A stretch of 64,000 bases of DNA from Streptomyces adelaidensis (GCF_016598475.1 NZ_JAEMUX010000040.1:1-64000), one strand, 5' to 3'; shown: positions 18,200 through 27,380, counted from the stretch's first letter. Program-made: numbers and translations. Notes: generated by a model from the letters alone, not told the origin.

Positions 18200-19516
18200 T
18201 CAGGCCGATCCTGCCCCCTGAGGAGGGGCCGGGAACGGCAGGACGGCCACTGTTACGTTGTCGTGGCCACCGCCGTCGAGGGCTCGGCCGACCAGAACCT
18301 GGGCGCAGTGCAGTGGTCGCAGGGCCGCGTCCAGGGGCACGGCCTCGGCCATGTCCTCCGCCGCCTCCGCGTAGTTCCACAGTCCGTCGGTGCACACCAC
18401 CACTACACCCGGCCGGTCCGGTTTGAAGGAAGCGGTGTGCGGCTCCAGTTCGTACGCGTCCGCGCCGAGCCAGCCGGTGATCGCGTGGGCGCGCTGGTCG
18501 GCGTACGCCTCCGCCTCGCTCATCAGTCCCGCGGACACCATCTGTGCCGCCCACGAGTCGTCCTCGGTGAGCCGGGCCGGAGGGGCGCTGCGGTCCACCG
18601 GGACCCAGTAGGCGCGGCTGTCGCCGACCCAGCCGACGACGAGCAGGCTGGGAGTGACGACGGAGCCGACGATGGTGCACGCCGGCGCGTTCTGGTGCGG
18701 GGCGTGCTCCGCGGCCGTCTCCGGCTCCTCCGCCAGGGCGTTGACCGCGGTGGAGGCGGCGACGATCGCGTCGTGCATCGCCTGCTGCGGGTGGGTGCCG
18801 CGCGGCAGGGATTCCAGCAGCGTCTCGCCCGCGGCGCGGGCGGCGGCCAGCGAGGCGTCGTCGGGCCGGGTCGCGGAGGACACGCCGTCGCAGACGATCG
18901 CGACGACCGCCGGGGAGCCGTCGGGCAGCGCGGTCGAGGAGATGGCGAACGCGTCCTCGTTGCGGTGGTGGCGCAGGCCCCGGTCGCTGACCGCGGCGAC
19001 CGCGCCCAACTCCAGCTCCATGTGGTCGCGTTCGCGTGGCTGGGCGTGTCCGCAGTTCTCGCAGTAGCCGTCGCGGTCGACCCGGCCCGCGCGGCAGGCC
19101 ACGCACACCTTCGTGCCGGCCGGCGGTGTGGCCGGCTCGGCGGTGCGCGGATCCGGCGGCAGGGGCGCGGCCAGCGGGTACTCGTCGGGCTCGGGGTGCC
19201 GGTCGAACCGTACGCCCCGCCCTGGACCCGGCAGATCGCCGCCGCCCGAGTCGGTGCCAGGGATGTCGGCGGGCCGCACCAGCGGCGCGGGGGTGTCCGT
19301 GCTCGGTTCGGAGGCGACGGGCCAGTCCACGGGCGTGGCTTCGTCCGGCGCGTCACCTGCCGTCCCGTTCATGGTGATGGTCGGCTGGTCCGCCGGCGGT
19401 GCGGGCACCGCCGACAGGTCATGGCCGCACGCACCGCAGAAGCGGTCGTCCGAGGCGAGGGGCCACTCGCAGATCGGGCACTTCGTCAGCGCGGTCGGCT
19501 GGGGCATCTGCGACAT
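18200..19516 (-). CDS. PP2C-type Ser/Thr phosphatase with zinc ribbons
   Basis: A 438-residue phosphatase. The N-terminal ribbon (CPIC...CGAC) is followed by a Pro/Asp-rich linker and a second CxxC pair (CVAC...CENC). The PP2C catalytic domain contains SDRGLRHHRNEDAFA, VVAIVCDGVSS (metal-binding Asp), GWVGDSRAYW and CTDGLWNY, then GGHDNVTVAVL. All metal-ligand aspartates I expect are present. It should reverse phosphorylation by the PknG-like kinase encoded 3 nt upstream. The close spacing implies one transcript. Confidence 0.9.
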   Translation of the reverse strand: MSQMPQPTALTKCPICEWPLASDDRFCGACGHDLSAVPAPPADQPTITMNGTAGDAPDEATPVDWPVASEPSTDTPAPLVRPADIPGTDSGGGDLPGPGRGVRFDRHPEPDEYPLAAPLPPDPRTAEPATPPAGTKVCVACRAGRVDRDGYCENCGHAQPRERDHMELELGAVAAVSDRGLRHHRNEDAFAISSTALPDGSPAVVAIVCDGVSSATRPDDASLAAARAAGETLLESLPRGTHPQQAMHDAIVAASTAVNALAEEPETAAEHAPHQNAPACTIVGSVVTPSLLVVGWVGDSRAYWVPVDRSAPPARLTEDDSWAAQMVSAGLMSEAEAYADQRAHAITGWLGADAYELEPHTASFKPDRPGVVVVCTDGLWNYAEAAEDMAEAVPLDAALRPLHCAQVLVGRALDGGGHDNVTVAVLPFPAPPQGAGSA

Positions 19517-19519
19517 GAA

Positions 19520-22180
19520 CTACACCCACGTCCGGGGGCGGTAACGGTTGGCTCGTTCCACCAGGTCGATCCTCTCCTCGCCGCCTTGCGCGAGCCGGGC
19601 CAGTGTGCGGTACGACCGCTCCAGTCCGAAGCGGAGGCCGCGCTCGTCCAGCGCGCTGCCGAGCAGCACCCGACCGCCGGCCGGGGGCGCGGCACCCTGG
19701 CCCCCGGAGAGTACCCAGTCCAGGGCGCAGCCAAGGACCTCTGTGGACAACTGCTCACGGCGCACCGCGTCCAGACCGTATCCGTCGAGCGCCTCGACCT
19801 GGCCCGCGGCGGCGGTCAGATCGTCCAGGAACGACGCGTCCTGGGACGGCACGGCCATGGCCGCCGCCGTCCCGGACCCGAGCGCCGCGTCGGTACGGTG
19901 TCTGAGCCGCGCCCGTACGGCGGCGACCCGGGCGGCGGTGTAGTGGATGGACGCCTCCGGTACGGACTCCAGGGTGCCTACGGCGTTCTGCCGGTCCCCG
20001 GCGGTCAGCCGCACCCGGGCGAGCCCGAACGCGGCGCTGACGAAGCTGGGGTCGGTCGTCCACACCAGGCGGTAGTACTCGGCCGCGTTGTCCAGTTGCC
20101 CCAGCACCTCGGCGCACAGGCCGAGGGCCAGCTTGGGGGCCGGTTCGCCCGGGAAGGCGTCGTAGATCGCGTCGAAGGACAGCGCGGCGTTCTCGTGGTC
20201 GCCGGTGGCGAGCGCGGTCACGCCCCGGTACCAGACCACCCGCCAGTCGTCGGGGTGGTCCCGCTCCAGGGCGTCCAGCGTGGTCATCGCGATGGTGAAC
20301 TCGCCCATTTCGAGGCGGGCCCGCAGCTCCCGCAGCCGCAGCTCCAGCGAGCCGCTGGGCGCCGCGTGCAGCGCCGTGATCAGCTCGGCGGGCGCGGAGG
20401 CGATGAGGCCCGCCAGGAACCCGGCGTTCGGGTCCCCAGGGTCCACGCGCGGGACGGGCAGCGCGAGCGCGGCGGCGGCGGTGTCCAGCCGCTTGGTGAG
20501 CCGGGCGGCGGAAGGCACGGCCTCCGCGCCGCCGGCCGACGGGGCGGGCGTACCGGGAAGCGAACCGGAAGACGTACCGGAGGACGAACCGGAAGGCGAG
20601 CCGCCGTTCTTGGCGGACGCCTTCTCGCGCCGCGTCCCCAGCAGGGACGTCGGCACCACCCGCGTCCCCAGCCGGGACACCTCCCCGGCCGGCTCCGCGA
20701 ACAACTCCGTGTCCGTGACCTTCACTTCCGGCCCGAAGATCGTGGACAGGGCGGGCCGCGCCCGGCCCGTCTGCAGCGAGACGACCTCCCGCAGCACACC
20801 CGTCAACTGCTCCGACATCTCCTGCGCGGAGCCGAACCGGCGGGCCGGGTCGGGGTCGGTGGCGCGTACCAGCAGGCGGTAGAAGGACTCGTACTGGCGG
20901 AAGACCTCGATGTTGTCGGGGTCGGGCAGGGAGTCCACGAAGACGTTCGTGTAGCCCTGGAAGTCGAAGGTCAGGACCCCGAGGGTACGGGCGACCGTGT
21001 ACAGGTCGGAGGCGACCGACGGGCCGGCGTCGGCGACTTCGGGGGCCTGGTAGCCGACCGTGCCGTAGATGGCCGACTCGTCGTCGTCCATCCTGCGCAC
21101 CGCGCCCATGTCGATCAGCTTGAGCTGGTCCTCGGTCTGGATCGCGTTGTCGACCTTGAAGTCGCAGTACAGCAGGTTGCGGCTGTGCAGATGGCCGAGG
21201 GCCTCCAGCGCCTCGATGCCGTACGCGCAGGCCTGCTCGACCGGCAGCGGATCGCGGCGGCCGTCCGTCGTGCGGCGGTCGTTGGCGATCTCCTTGAGGG
21301 ACTTGCCGCCGACGTACTCCATGACGATGTACCCGTCGAGGGAGCCGGTGCGCTGGTCGAGGTGCTCGACGAAGTTGTAGATGCGGACGATGTTGGAGTG
21401 CTCGATCTCGGCGAGGAAGCGGCGCTCGGAGATCGCGGCGGCCATCGCGTCCTGGTCGCCGGTGTCGAGGAGGCCCTTCAGCACCACCCACCGGTCCGAG
21501 ACGGCCCGGTCTATGGCCAGGTAGATCCAGCCGAGGCCGCCGTGCGCGAGACAGCCCACGACCTCGTACTGGCCGCGCACGATGTCGCCCGAGTGCAGCT
21601 TCGGCACGAACGAGTACGGGTGGCCGCACTTGGTGCAGAAGCCCTCCGTGCGCCCCGGCCGTTCACCGCGCGCCCGGCCGACCGGCGCACCGCAGTCGGA
21701 GCGGGAGCAAAACCGCTTCCGCTCGGGCACCTCGGCGGTCTCCAGGACCATCGAACGCGGGTCCGGGCGCGGTACGTCCGGGACCTGGACGAGGCCGACG
21801 CCGAGCCGGGCCCGCCCCGAAGTACCGGAGGTCTTGCCGGAGCTGCGCACCGACACCGAGCGGCCCGTCGACTTGCCCGACAGGGCGCGGGAGAGCCGGC
21901 CGGAGACCGAGCGCCGGGACTGCGAGGAGCGCGTCGACGACCGGGAGGAGCGCGAGCTGCCGCTGGAACCGGAGCCGCGCGAGCCCCTGTTGCCGGTGAT
22001 ACCGGTGGGCGGGGAGGTGACCATGCCGCTCGCCGAGACGACCGGCGCCAGACCGCACATGTCGCAGTACAGCTCGCCGCCGCCCACGTCCTCGTACGAT
22101 CCCGAGCAACCGGGCCGCTGACACGACTGCTGCCCGCCCTCTTCGCCCGCCTCGTTCACTTCCTCTTCCGTCTGACTCAC
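19520..22180 (-). CDS. pknG: PknG-like Ser/Thr kinase with TPR tail
   Basis: An 886-residue soluble kinase. Two N-terminal Cys pairs (C20/C25 and C39/C42) are followed by a Ser/Arg-rich linker and a rubredoxin-like Cys set (C158, C163, C182, C185). The kinase domain comes next, with a Gly-rich loop at about 209-216, Lys235, catalytic Asp340 in YCDFKVDN and Asp357 in IDMG. A TPR-like helical tail ends the protein. This order is the mycobacterial PknG layout; PknG controls glutamate metabolism by phosphorylating the FHA protein GarA/OdhI. The TPR region has a Ser/Gly-rich insert near residues 530-560. It overlaps the upstream gene by 4 nt. The extra N-terminal ribbon and linker are longer than in mycobacterial PknG. 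Confidence 0.92.
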   Translation of the reverse strand: MSQTEEEVNEAGEEGGQQSCQRPGCSGSYEDVGGGELYCDMCGLAPVVSASGMVTSPPTGITGNRGSRGSGSSGSSRSSRSSTRSSQSRRSVSGRLSRALSGKSTGRSVSVRSSGKTSGTSGRARLGVGLVQVPDVPRPDPRSMVLETAEVPERKRFCSRSDCGAPVGRARGERPGRTEGFCTKCGHPYSFVPKLHSGDIVRGQYEVVGCLAHGGLGWIYLAIDRAVSDRWVVLKGLLDTGDQDAMAAAISERRFLAEIEHSNIVRIYNFVEHLDQRTGSLDGYIVMEYVGGKSLKEIANDRRTTDGRRDPLPVEQACAYGIEALEALGHLHSRNLLYCDFKVDNAIQTEDQLKLIDMGAVRRMDDDESAIYGTVGYQAPEVADAGPSVASDLYTVARTLGVLTFDFQGYTNVFVDSLPDPDNIEVFRQYESFYRLLVRATDPDPARRFGSAQEMSEQLTGVLREVVSLQTGRARPALSTIFGPEVKVTDTELFAEPAGEVSRLGTRVVPTSLLGTRREKASAKNGGSPSGSSSGTSSGSLPGTPAPSAGGAEAVPSAARLTKRLDTAAAALALPVPRVDPGDPNAGFLAGLIASAPAELITALHAAPSGSLELRLRELRARLEMGEFTIAMTTLDALERDHPDDWRVVWYRGVTALATGDHENAALSFDAIYDAFPGEPAPKLALGLCAEVLGQLDNAAEYYRLVWTTDPSFVSAAFGLARVRLTAGDRQNAVGTLESVPEASIHYTAARVAAVRARLRHRTDAALGSGTAAAMAVPSQDASFLDDLTAAAGQVEALDGYGLDAVRREQLSTEVLGCALDWVLSGGQGAAPPAGGRVLLGSALDERGLRFGLERSYRTLARLAQGGEERIDLVERANRYRPRTWV

Positions 22181-23502
22181 GATTCCTCCTCCCTCCGGTC
22201 CTGAGGCTCACGCCGGGCCGGCACCGACTGGCCCAGCAGCTCGACGGCCGCGTGCTGGTAGCGCAGCACCGCCTGCTCGGCGACGCGCAGGTCGCAGGGG
22301 GCGCTCCACAGCATGCGGCGCGCCGCGTCGTACCGCTCGACGAGCAGCGAGTCCTCCGCGAAGCCGTGCCGGGCGACCTTCGCCTTGTACGCGTCGAGCC
22401 GGCCGCGCAGCTCCGCGCGGATCGCCAGCGGCGCGGTGACCGCCGTCAACGACTCGCGGGCGCGCAGCAGTTCGTCGTCGGCCTTCTGCTCCAGGGACTC
22501 CAGGAGCGGGGAGAGCCGGTGCCACTGCGCGTGTCTGCGGTAGTCCGCCGCCATCGCCAGCTGTTCCTGCAGCACGGTCGGCGGACCGCCCACCACGGGC
22601 ACCTCGGTCGCGGCGATCTTCGCCAGCACCTCACCGCGCGCGCTGCGCGCCTCGGCGAGCGTACGGTCCGCGCGGCTGAGCACGTCCCGCAGCTTCACCA
22701 GCCGCGACTCCGCGTCCTGCCGGACCGTCAACACGGCGTCGATCTCCCGCCGCACGTCCTCCAGCGCGCGCGCCTCGCGGTCGTACGTCGAGGTGTCCGG
22801 GCGGCCCCCGCCGGGCGCGGAACTGCCCGGTGCGCGGACCCAGAAGGCCAGCGGGTCGGAGATGACCTGCTCGCGGAGCCGGGTCAGGGTATGGGTGATC
22901 CGCTCCAGGTCGTCGCCGGCCGGGTGCTCACCGGGGCGTACGCCGACGGAGTGCGCGAGCTGGCGGACGCGCTGGAGCTCGGCGGCGAGCAGATCGATGC
23001 GGGCGGGCAGCGCGGACCACACGGCGTCGGCGGCGACGACCATGTCGAGCGAGGACGCGTACAGGTCGTTCATCCGGTCCACGAGCGTGACCAGCGAGAA
23101 CTGTTCACTGAGGCGGCTCGCACCCTGCAACGTCGGCGCGTTGGCCATCGCCGTGGCCGAGCCGGCGACCGTGACGGCCTCGCCGCGCAGCAGCTCCGTC
23201 AGCTCCACCAGGTCCTCACGGCTGGACCAGCGGCGCCGCGAACGGATCTCGCGGGCGGAGCGCAGCGCGTCCGCGTACGCGTCGAAGTACGCCCACAGCA
23301 GCGTGATCGACGCGTCCGCCGACGTCCAGCGCTCCTTGGTGACGCCGGTCAGCGCGGCGCCTTCGAGCAGCCTGCGGCCCGCGTGGTCCTGGAGGGCGAG
23401 CAGCGAGGTCTCGATGGCCTCGTGCTCCGCGCCGAGCCGCGCGAGCGCACGGTCCACCTCGTCCCGGTCCATCACCGGCCCGGTGGATCCCGCGACGCCC
23501 AT
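22177..23502 (-). CDS. Helical cytoplasmic protein of the PknG cluster
   Basis: A 441-residue protein with no signal peptide, membrane helix or Cys motif. It is almost entirely alpha-helical, with long Leu/Ala/Arg/Glu heptad-like stretches (for example LARLGAEHEAIETSLLALQD and LRKLRDV-type segments), suggesting coiled coils. It lies between glnH and pknG and overlaps pknG by 4 nt, so it is translated with the kinase. GAGAGG 7 nt upstream supports ATG at 23502. It has no counterpart that I recall in the mycobacterial glnX-glnH-pknG operon and may link the membrane sensor to the kinase. The function is unknown. Confidence 0.75.
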   Translation of the reverse strand: MGVAGSTGPVMDRDEVDRALARLGAEHEAIETSLLALQDHAGRRLLEGAALTGVTKERWTSADASITLLWAYFDAYADALRSAREIRSRRRWSSREDLVELTELLRGEAVTVAGSATAMANAPTLQGASRLSEQFSLVTLVDRMNDLYASSLDMVVAADAVWSALPARIDLLAAELQRVRQLAHSVGVRPGEHPAGDDLERITHTLTRLREQVISDPLAFWVRAPGSSAPGGGRPDTSTYDREARALEDVRREIDAVLTVRQDAESRLVKLRDVLSRADRTLAEARSARGEVLAKIAATEVPVVGGPPTVLQEQLAMAADYRRHAQWHRLSPLLESLEQKADDELLRARESLTAVTAPLAIRAELRGRLDAYKAKVARHGFAEDSLLVERYDAARRMLWSAPCDLRVAEQAVLRYQHAAVELLGQSVPARREPQDRREEES

Positions 23503-23555
23503 CGATCACCTCTCGCTGCTGTCGGTGTGGGTCATTGGAGTTCGGTCGGTCGCCT

Positions 23556-24629
23556 TCAGTCGCTGTACTTCTGGGGGGTCGGCGGCCGGGAGTTCGTCGA
23601 GCTCTTGCCGAGGGTCGGCGAGAGCCACTTGTCGTACGAGGTCTGCCAGCCGTCCTTGAGGTAGTCCACCAGCACCTGATTGACCTGGCGTACCAGATCG
23701 TCCGCCTCCAGATTCATCGCCACGCCGTAGTACTCGGTGGTGAACGGCTCACCCGTCAGCTCGACCGTCGGGTCCTGTGCCGCCTGGCTCGCGGCGAGCG
23801 CGCCGTCGGTGATCACGGCATCGGCCTCGCCGAGCTGGAGCCGTACCAGACAGTCGAGTTGGTTGGGGACCTTGACTATGTCGGCGGGGGTGACGAACGC
23901 CTTGCCCGCGTCCTCATCGTCCTCGAGGCGGCCCAAGGCGGTGGAACCCGAGGCCACACAGACCTTCTTGCCGGTCAGCGTCTTGTCGTAGCCCTTGACC
24001 GTCGAGGACTTGGGCGCCAGGACCTGCTGTCCGGTCTCGAAGTACGGCTGGGAGAAGGCGACCTGCTCCATACGGTCGCAGCTGATCGTCATGGTGCGGA
24101 CCACCATGTCGACCTTCCCGTCCTGGAGGGCGGGAATGCGCTGGATCGTGGGAACCGCCTTGAAGCGCACCTTCTTCGGGTCACCGAGGATCTTCTCCGC
24201 GATGCGGTGCGCTATGTCGATGTCGAAGCCCTCCAGCTCGGCCTTCTCGTCCGTGTTGTTCGGGTCGCGGTAGCCCCACCGGTAGCTGTTCTGGTCGACG
24301 CCGATGGTGATGAAGTCGTTCTTCCTGATCCGCTCGATCGCGTCGCCGGTCGCGCTGCCGGAAGGGCTGAGGCTCTGGTCCTGGGGGGCGCCCTCGGTCT
24401 CGCAGGCGTCCGTCCGCGCCTGGGTGCCCCGGGCGACGCCCTGGCCGCCGGTGCCCGTGGAGCCCTCGCCGCGTGTCCCGCTCACCGGCAGCACCAGGGC
24501 GAAGATCACGGTCAGCGCGCAGAGGACCGCCATCGCGCCGACGCCGCCCCAGCCCCTGAGACCGGCTCGCAGGCGTCGCACCGCACTCATCGCTCCGCCT
24601 TCCACCGTGTCCCCTTCCGCCGCCGTCAC
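23556..24629 (-). CDS. glnH: Membrane-anchored amino-acid-binding protein (GlnH-like)
   Basis: A 357-residue type 3 periplasmic-binding protein related to glutamate/glutamine binders. An N-terminal membrane helix (about residues 28-50) precedes a linker and a two-lobe binding domain (ITIGVDQNSYRWGYRD, EGFDIDIAHRIAEKI, DMVVRTMTISCDR). In mycobacteria GlnH passes an Asp/Glu signal through GlnX to PknG. Unlike a lipoprotein, it has no lipobox Cys after the hydrophobic segment, so it is probably held by an uncleaved helix. GTG at 24629 overlaps the glnX stop (GTGA) with GGAG upstream; ATG at 24590 (MSAVRRL) is a fair alternative. Confidence 0.85.
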   Translation of the reverse strand: MTAAEGDTVEGGAMSAVRRLRAGLRGWGGVGAMAVLCALTVIFALVLPVSGTRGEGSTGTGGQGVARGTQARTDACETEGAPQDQSLSPSGSATGDAIERIRKNDFITIGVDQNSYRWGYRDPNNTDEKAELEGFDIDIAHRIAEKILGDPKKVRFKAVPTIQRIPALQDGKVDMVVRTMTISCDRMEQVAFSQPYFETGQQVLAPKSSTVKGYDKTLTGKKVCVASGSTALGRLEDDEDAGKAFVTPADIVKVPNQLDCLVRLQLGEADAVITDGALAASQAAQDPTVELTGEPFTTEYYGVAMNLEADDLVRQVNQVLVDYLKDGWQTSYDKWLSPTLGKSSTNSRPPTPQKYSD

Positions 24630-26110
24630 CGGTACTCCGAAAGCCTGCGCCCGATGCCCAGCACCGCGCCGGCCGCGCCCAGCACCGCCAGTACGGCGGC
24701 GCCCACCGGGAGCCCGGTCATCGCGTCACGGCCGCCCTGGGCCGCCTGCGTGAACTCCCTCTTCTCGTGCTGGAGAGCGATGTCCAGGTTGTCGTCGACA
24801 TTTTTGAAGCAGTCGCCCGTCGGCTTGTCGCCCGCTTCGCATTCGGACGTCGACCTGCCGCCGATCACCTGACTGAGCGCGCACTGATAGTCGCCCAACT
24901 CGTCGGCGGCGCGGGCGCTCTCGTGCCGGTCCAGCCACTCCTCCATGTTGGCGACGGCGGCCTTCACGGGCTTCGCGCCGCTGTCGTCGTCGGCGAGACT
25001 CTGGGCGGCTGCCAACTGCTTCGTGAGGTCGTTCATGTCGGCGTCGAAGCTGTGGTCGAACGTGTCCACGTCCTTCTCGTCGCCGTCGATCACGACCTTC
25101 TCCGTCTGCGCGCCCCGGCTGATCAGCGTCAGGTTCTCGTTGCCGCGGGCTTTGAGGGAGGCGATGCGGGCGTCGTTCAGCACGGTGAGGGACCGTACGC
25201 CGTTGTCGTAGGAGTCGTTGAGTCCCGAGCGGGCGAGGGTGTGGCCGGCGACCAGCCACAGCAGGACGATCGTGGAGGCGGCCGTCGCCGCGACCAGGCC
25301 GTGGTTCAACACCCGGTTCGTCCGGCGGTAGTTGCGGTGCTGGGCCCAGACGAGGCCGCCGAGGGCGAGGACGCCGAGAGCGATCGCGGCCCACGGGTAC
25401 GACGTGGCGTCCGCGTAGTCGTCGCGCAGCCGCTCGTTCTCGTTGTCGTAGATCTCCTTGGCCTTGAGGAGCATGTCCTGCTGCATCTTGTCGTTCGCGT
25501 AACGCAGGTAGGCGCCGCCCAGGGGGTAGCCCAGCCGGTTGTTGACGCGGGCCCGCTCGACCAGGCCCTTGTACTCCGGCAGCAGTTCGTTCAGCTCGCG
25601 GACGCGCTGCCCGGACTCGGAGTCGGGGTCGGAGGCCGAGGCGGCGGTGGCCAGGTTCTCGGCGGCCTCCTCGATCTCCTGCTCGTACTTCGCACGCGAC
25701 TCCGGGGTCTCCTGGCCGCCCGCGAGGAAGCCGCTGGAGGCGGCCGTGTTGGCGTCGGCGAGGGAGCTGTAGATGTTGGCCGCCGCGGAGCTGAGGGGCT
25801 GGCTGCCGTGCAGCACGTCGTCGGCGGCGCTCGCGCGGTCGTTCATCTGCCAGGCGGTGACGGAGCCGAACGCGACGACCAGGAGGGCGAGGACGGCGCC
25901 GATGATGCGCAGCCGCCCCGGCTCGGTCGTCGCGGCGGCGCGCAGCTGGTCGACGCCCTCCGCGAACGCCGTCCGGCGGGGCGGGCCGCCGTCCGGGGCC
26001 GGGGGCGCGACGGGTGACCGGGACGCGTGCGTGGCCTGCGGTGGCACGGCCGGTACCGGGCCCGCGGGTGGTGCCGACGGCGGCGCGCTGCCCTTCGGCG
26101 TGTATGTCAC
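24626..26110 (-). CDS. glnX: GlnX-like polytopic membrane sensor
   Basis: A 494-residue membrane protein. After a Pro-rich cytoplasmic start come helix 1 (about residues 68-88, IIGAVLALLVVAFGSV), an extracellular helical domain, two central helices (AIALGVLALGGLVWA and ASTIVLLWLVAGHTL), a second extracellular helical domain, and a last helix (VGAAVLAVLGAAGAVLG). This is the layout of mycobacterial GlnX, which couples external GlnH to internal PknG. The two helical outer domains resemble bacterial four-helix sensor domains. It is the first gene of the cluster; the promoter should lie in 26111-26387. Confidence 0.82.
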   Translation of the reverse strand: MTYTPKGSAPPSAPPAGPVPAVPPQATHASRSPVAPPAPDGGPPRRTAFAEGVDQLRAAATTEPGRLRIIGAVLALLVVAFGSVTAWQMNDRASAADDVLHGSQPLSSAAANIYSSLADANTAASSGFLAGGQETPESRAKYEQEIEEAAENLATAASASDPDSESGQRVRELNELLPEYKGLVERARVNNRLGYPLGGAYLRYANDKMQQDMLLKAKEIYDNENERLRDDYADATSYPWAAIALGVLALGGLVWAQHRNYRRTNRVLNHGLVAATAASTIVLLWLVAGHTLARSGLNDSYDNGVRSLTVLNDARIASLKARGNENLTLISRGAQTEKVVIDGDEKDVDTFDHSFDADMNDLTKQLAAAQSLADDDSGAKPVKAAVANMEEWLDRHESARAADELGDYQCALSQVIGGRSTSECEAGDKPTGDCFKNVDDNLDIALQHEKREFTQAAQGGRDAMTGLPVGAAVLAVLGAAGAVLGIGRRLSEYR

Positions 26111-26387
26111 CTGACCTCCCCCTGGTCATCCGTCCATCGCTTCCGCCCCGTCATGCGGGCGGAGGTGCACGGCCGCAAGTATCGCCGCCGGGACTGACAA
26201 CGCACAGGCCTTGACTCGATCTTGTGCCCCGATCGTGTCCGTACGTCGTGTGGTTGTCGAATTCCGGCGCGGCAGAAGGCTTCCCGCACCACCCCCTTCC
26301 CATGAATACGCGCTCAGGTTCGGTTCGGTTCCCTGGGGTTCGAACGCGTTCGAGGGGGAGTTTCCAGAGGTGGCGCGGGCCGTCGGG

Positions 26388-27380
26388 TCACCCTCCTTCG
26401 TAATGCGCCCGCACGCGCGCGTGCACCGCGCCCAGGGCGCCCACGTGGTCGAGGCCGAGCAGTGCCGCGCCCAGCACCGGGGCGGCCGTGACCACTTGGG
26501 GGACGGCCTTGGGCGCCGCGGCCGCCAGCGCCTCGCGCACGCGCGCGTCGAGAAGGGGATGGCGGGCGGCGAGGACACCGCCGCCGAGGAGGACGGGCGT
26601 CTCCTCACCGAGGAGGTCCAGGCGGGTCAGGGCGACGGCCGCCATGGCCACCACCTCCTCGGCCATACGGTCGACCAGCGCGCGGGCCACCGGGTCGCCC
26701 GCGGTCGCCGTGGCGAAGAGGACCGGGGTGAGTTCGTGGCGCCGGGCGTTCGGGATGTGCTCCAGATGCAGGGCCTCGATCAGGGCGTCCATGGAGTCCA
26801 GGCCGAAGTGCGCGGGCAGCGCGCGGGCCAGGTCGGTCGGGCCGCCCCGCCCGTCCTCGGCGCGTGCCGCGTGCCACATCGCCTCCTCCGCGAGGCCCCA
26901 ACCGCCGCCCCAGTCGCCGGAGATGCGCCCGAGCGCCGGGAAGCGCGCGGTGCGACCGTCGGGGCGCATGCCGACGCAGTTGACGCCGGCGCCGCAGACC
27001 ACGGCCACGCCCCTCGGCTCGGCCACACCCGCCCGCAGGATCGCGAAGGTGTCGTTGCGGACCTCCACGGTCGTGCCCCACGCGCGCGCGTGCAGCGCGG
27101 TCGCCAGCCGCTCCTCCTCGACGGGGAAGTCGGCGTTGGCCAGGCACGCCGAGACGTGGTCGACCGAGCCGATCCCGGCCTCGGCGAAAGCCTGCCGTAC
27201 GACGGCCGCGAGGTCGTCCACGGCCTTCGCCACGCCCACCGCCGGCGGGCGGAAACCGCCACCGCGTGCCGCGCCCACCACCTGTCCGTCCGGCGCGATC
27301 ACGGCGACGTCGGTCTTGCTGTTGCCCGCGTCGACGGCGAGCACGCTTGCGCGCCCGCCGTCGCGCACGGTATCGCTCAC
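26388..27380 (-). CDS. csnK: Sugar kinase of BadF/BadG family (CsnK-like)
   Basis: A 330-residue ATPase-fold kinase of the N-acetylglucosamine-kinase/BadF type. It has the phosphate loops LAVDAGNSKTDVAVI (near residue 11) and CGAGVNCVG, the GRISGDWGGG segment and a C-terminal GGGVLAARHPLL. It probably phosphorylates glucosamine or a chitosan-derived sugar. GTG at 27380 overlaps the stop of the GH4 gene by 4 nt, so the pair is co-translated. The frame stays open far upstream, antisense to nothing useful; that extension lies over csnH in another frame and is not real. All catalytic motifs look intact although the upstream operon is broken. Confidence 0.87.
   Translation of the reverse strand: MSDTVRDGGRASVLAVDAGNSKTDVAVIAPDGQVVGAARGGGFRPPAVGVAKAVDDLAAVVRQAFAEAGIGSVDHVSACLANADFPVEEERLATALHARAWGTTVEVRNDTFAILRAGVAEPRGVAVVCGAGVNCVGMRPDGRTARFPALGRISGDWGGGWGLAEEAMWHAARAEDGRGGPTDLARALPAHFGLDSMDALIEALHLEHIPNARRHELTPVLFATATAGDPVARALVDRMAEEVVAMAAVALTRLDLLGEETPVLLGGGVLAARHPLLDARVREALAAAAPKAVPQVVTAAPVLGAALLGLDHVGALGAVHARVRAHYEGG

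Noticed and set aside
18110..22204. A plus-strand open frame of 1364 codons opposite PP2C and pknG
   Set aside because: It is the antisense shadow of two clear minus-strand genes. High GC in third codon positions keeps the opposite frame open, and its translation shows no domain.
26338..26354. Perfect palindrome TCGAACGCGTTCGA upstream of glnX
   Set aside because: A single 14-nt palindrome with no second copy, about 230 nt from the start. It may be chance in GC-rich DNA, so it is not listed as an operator.
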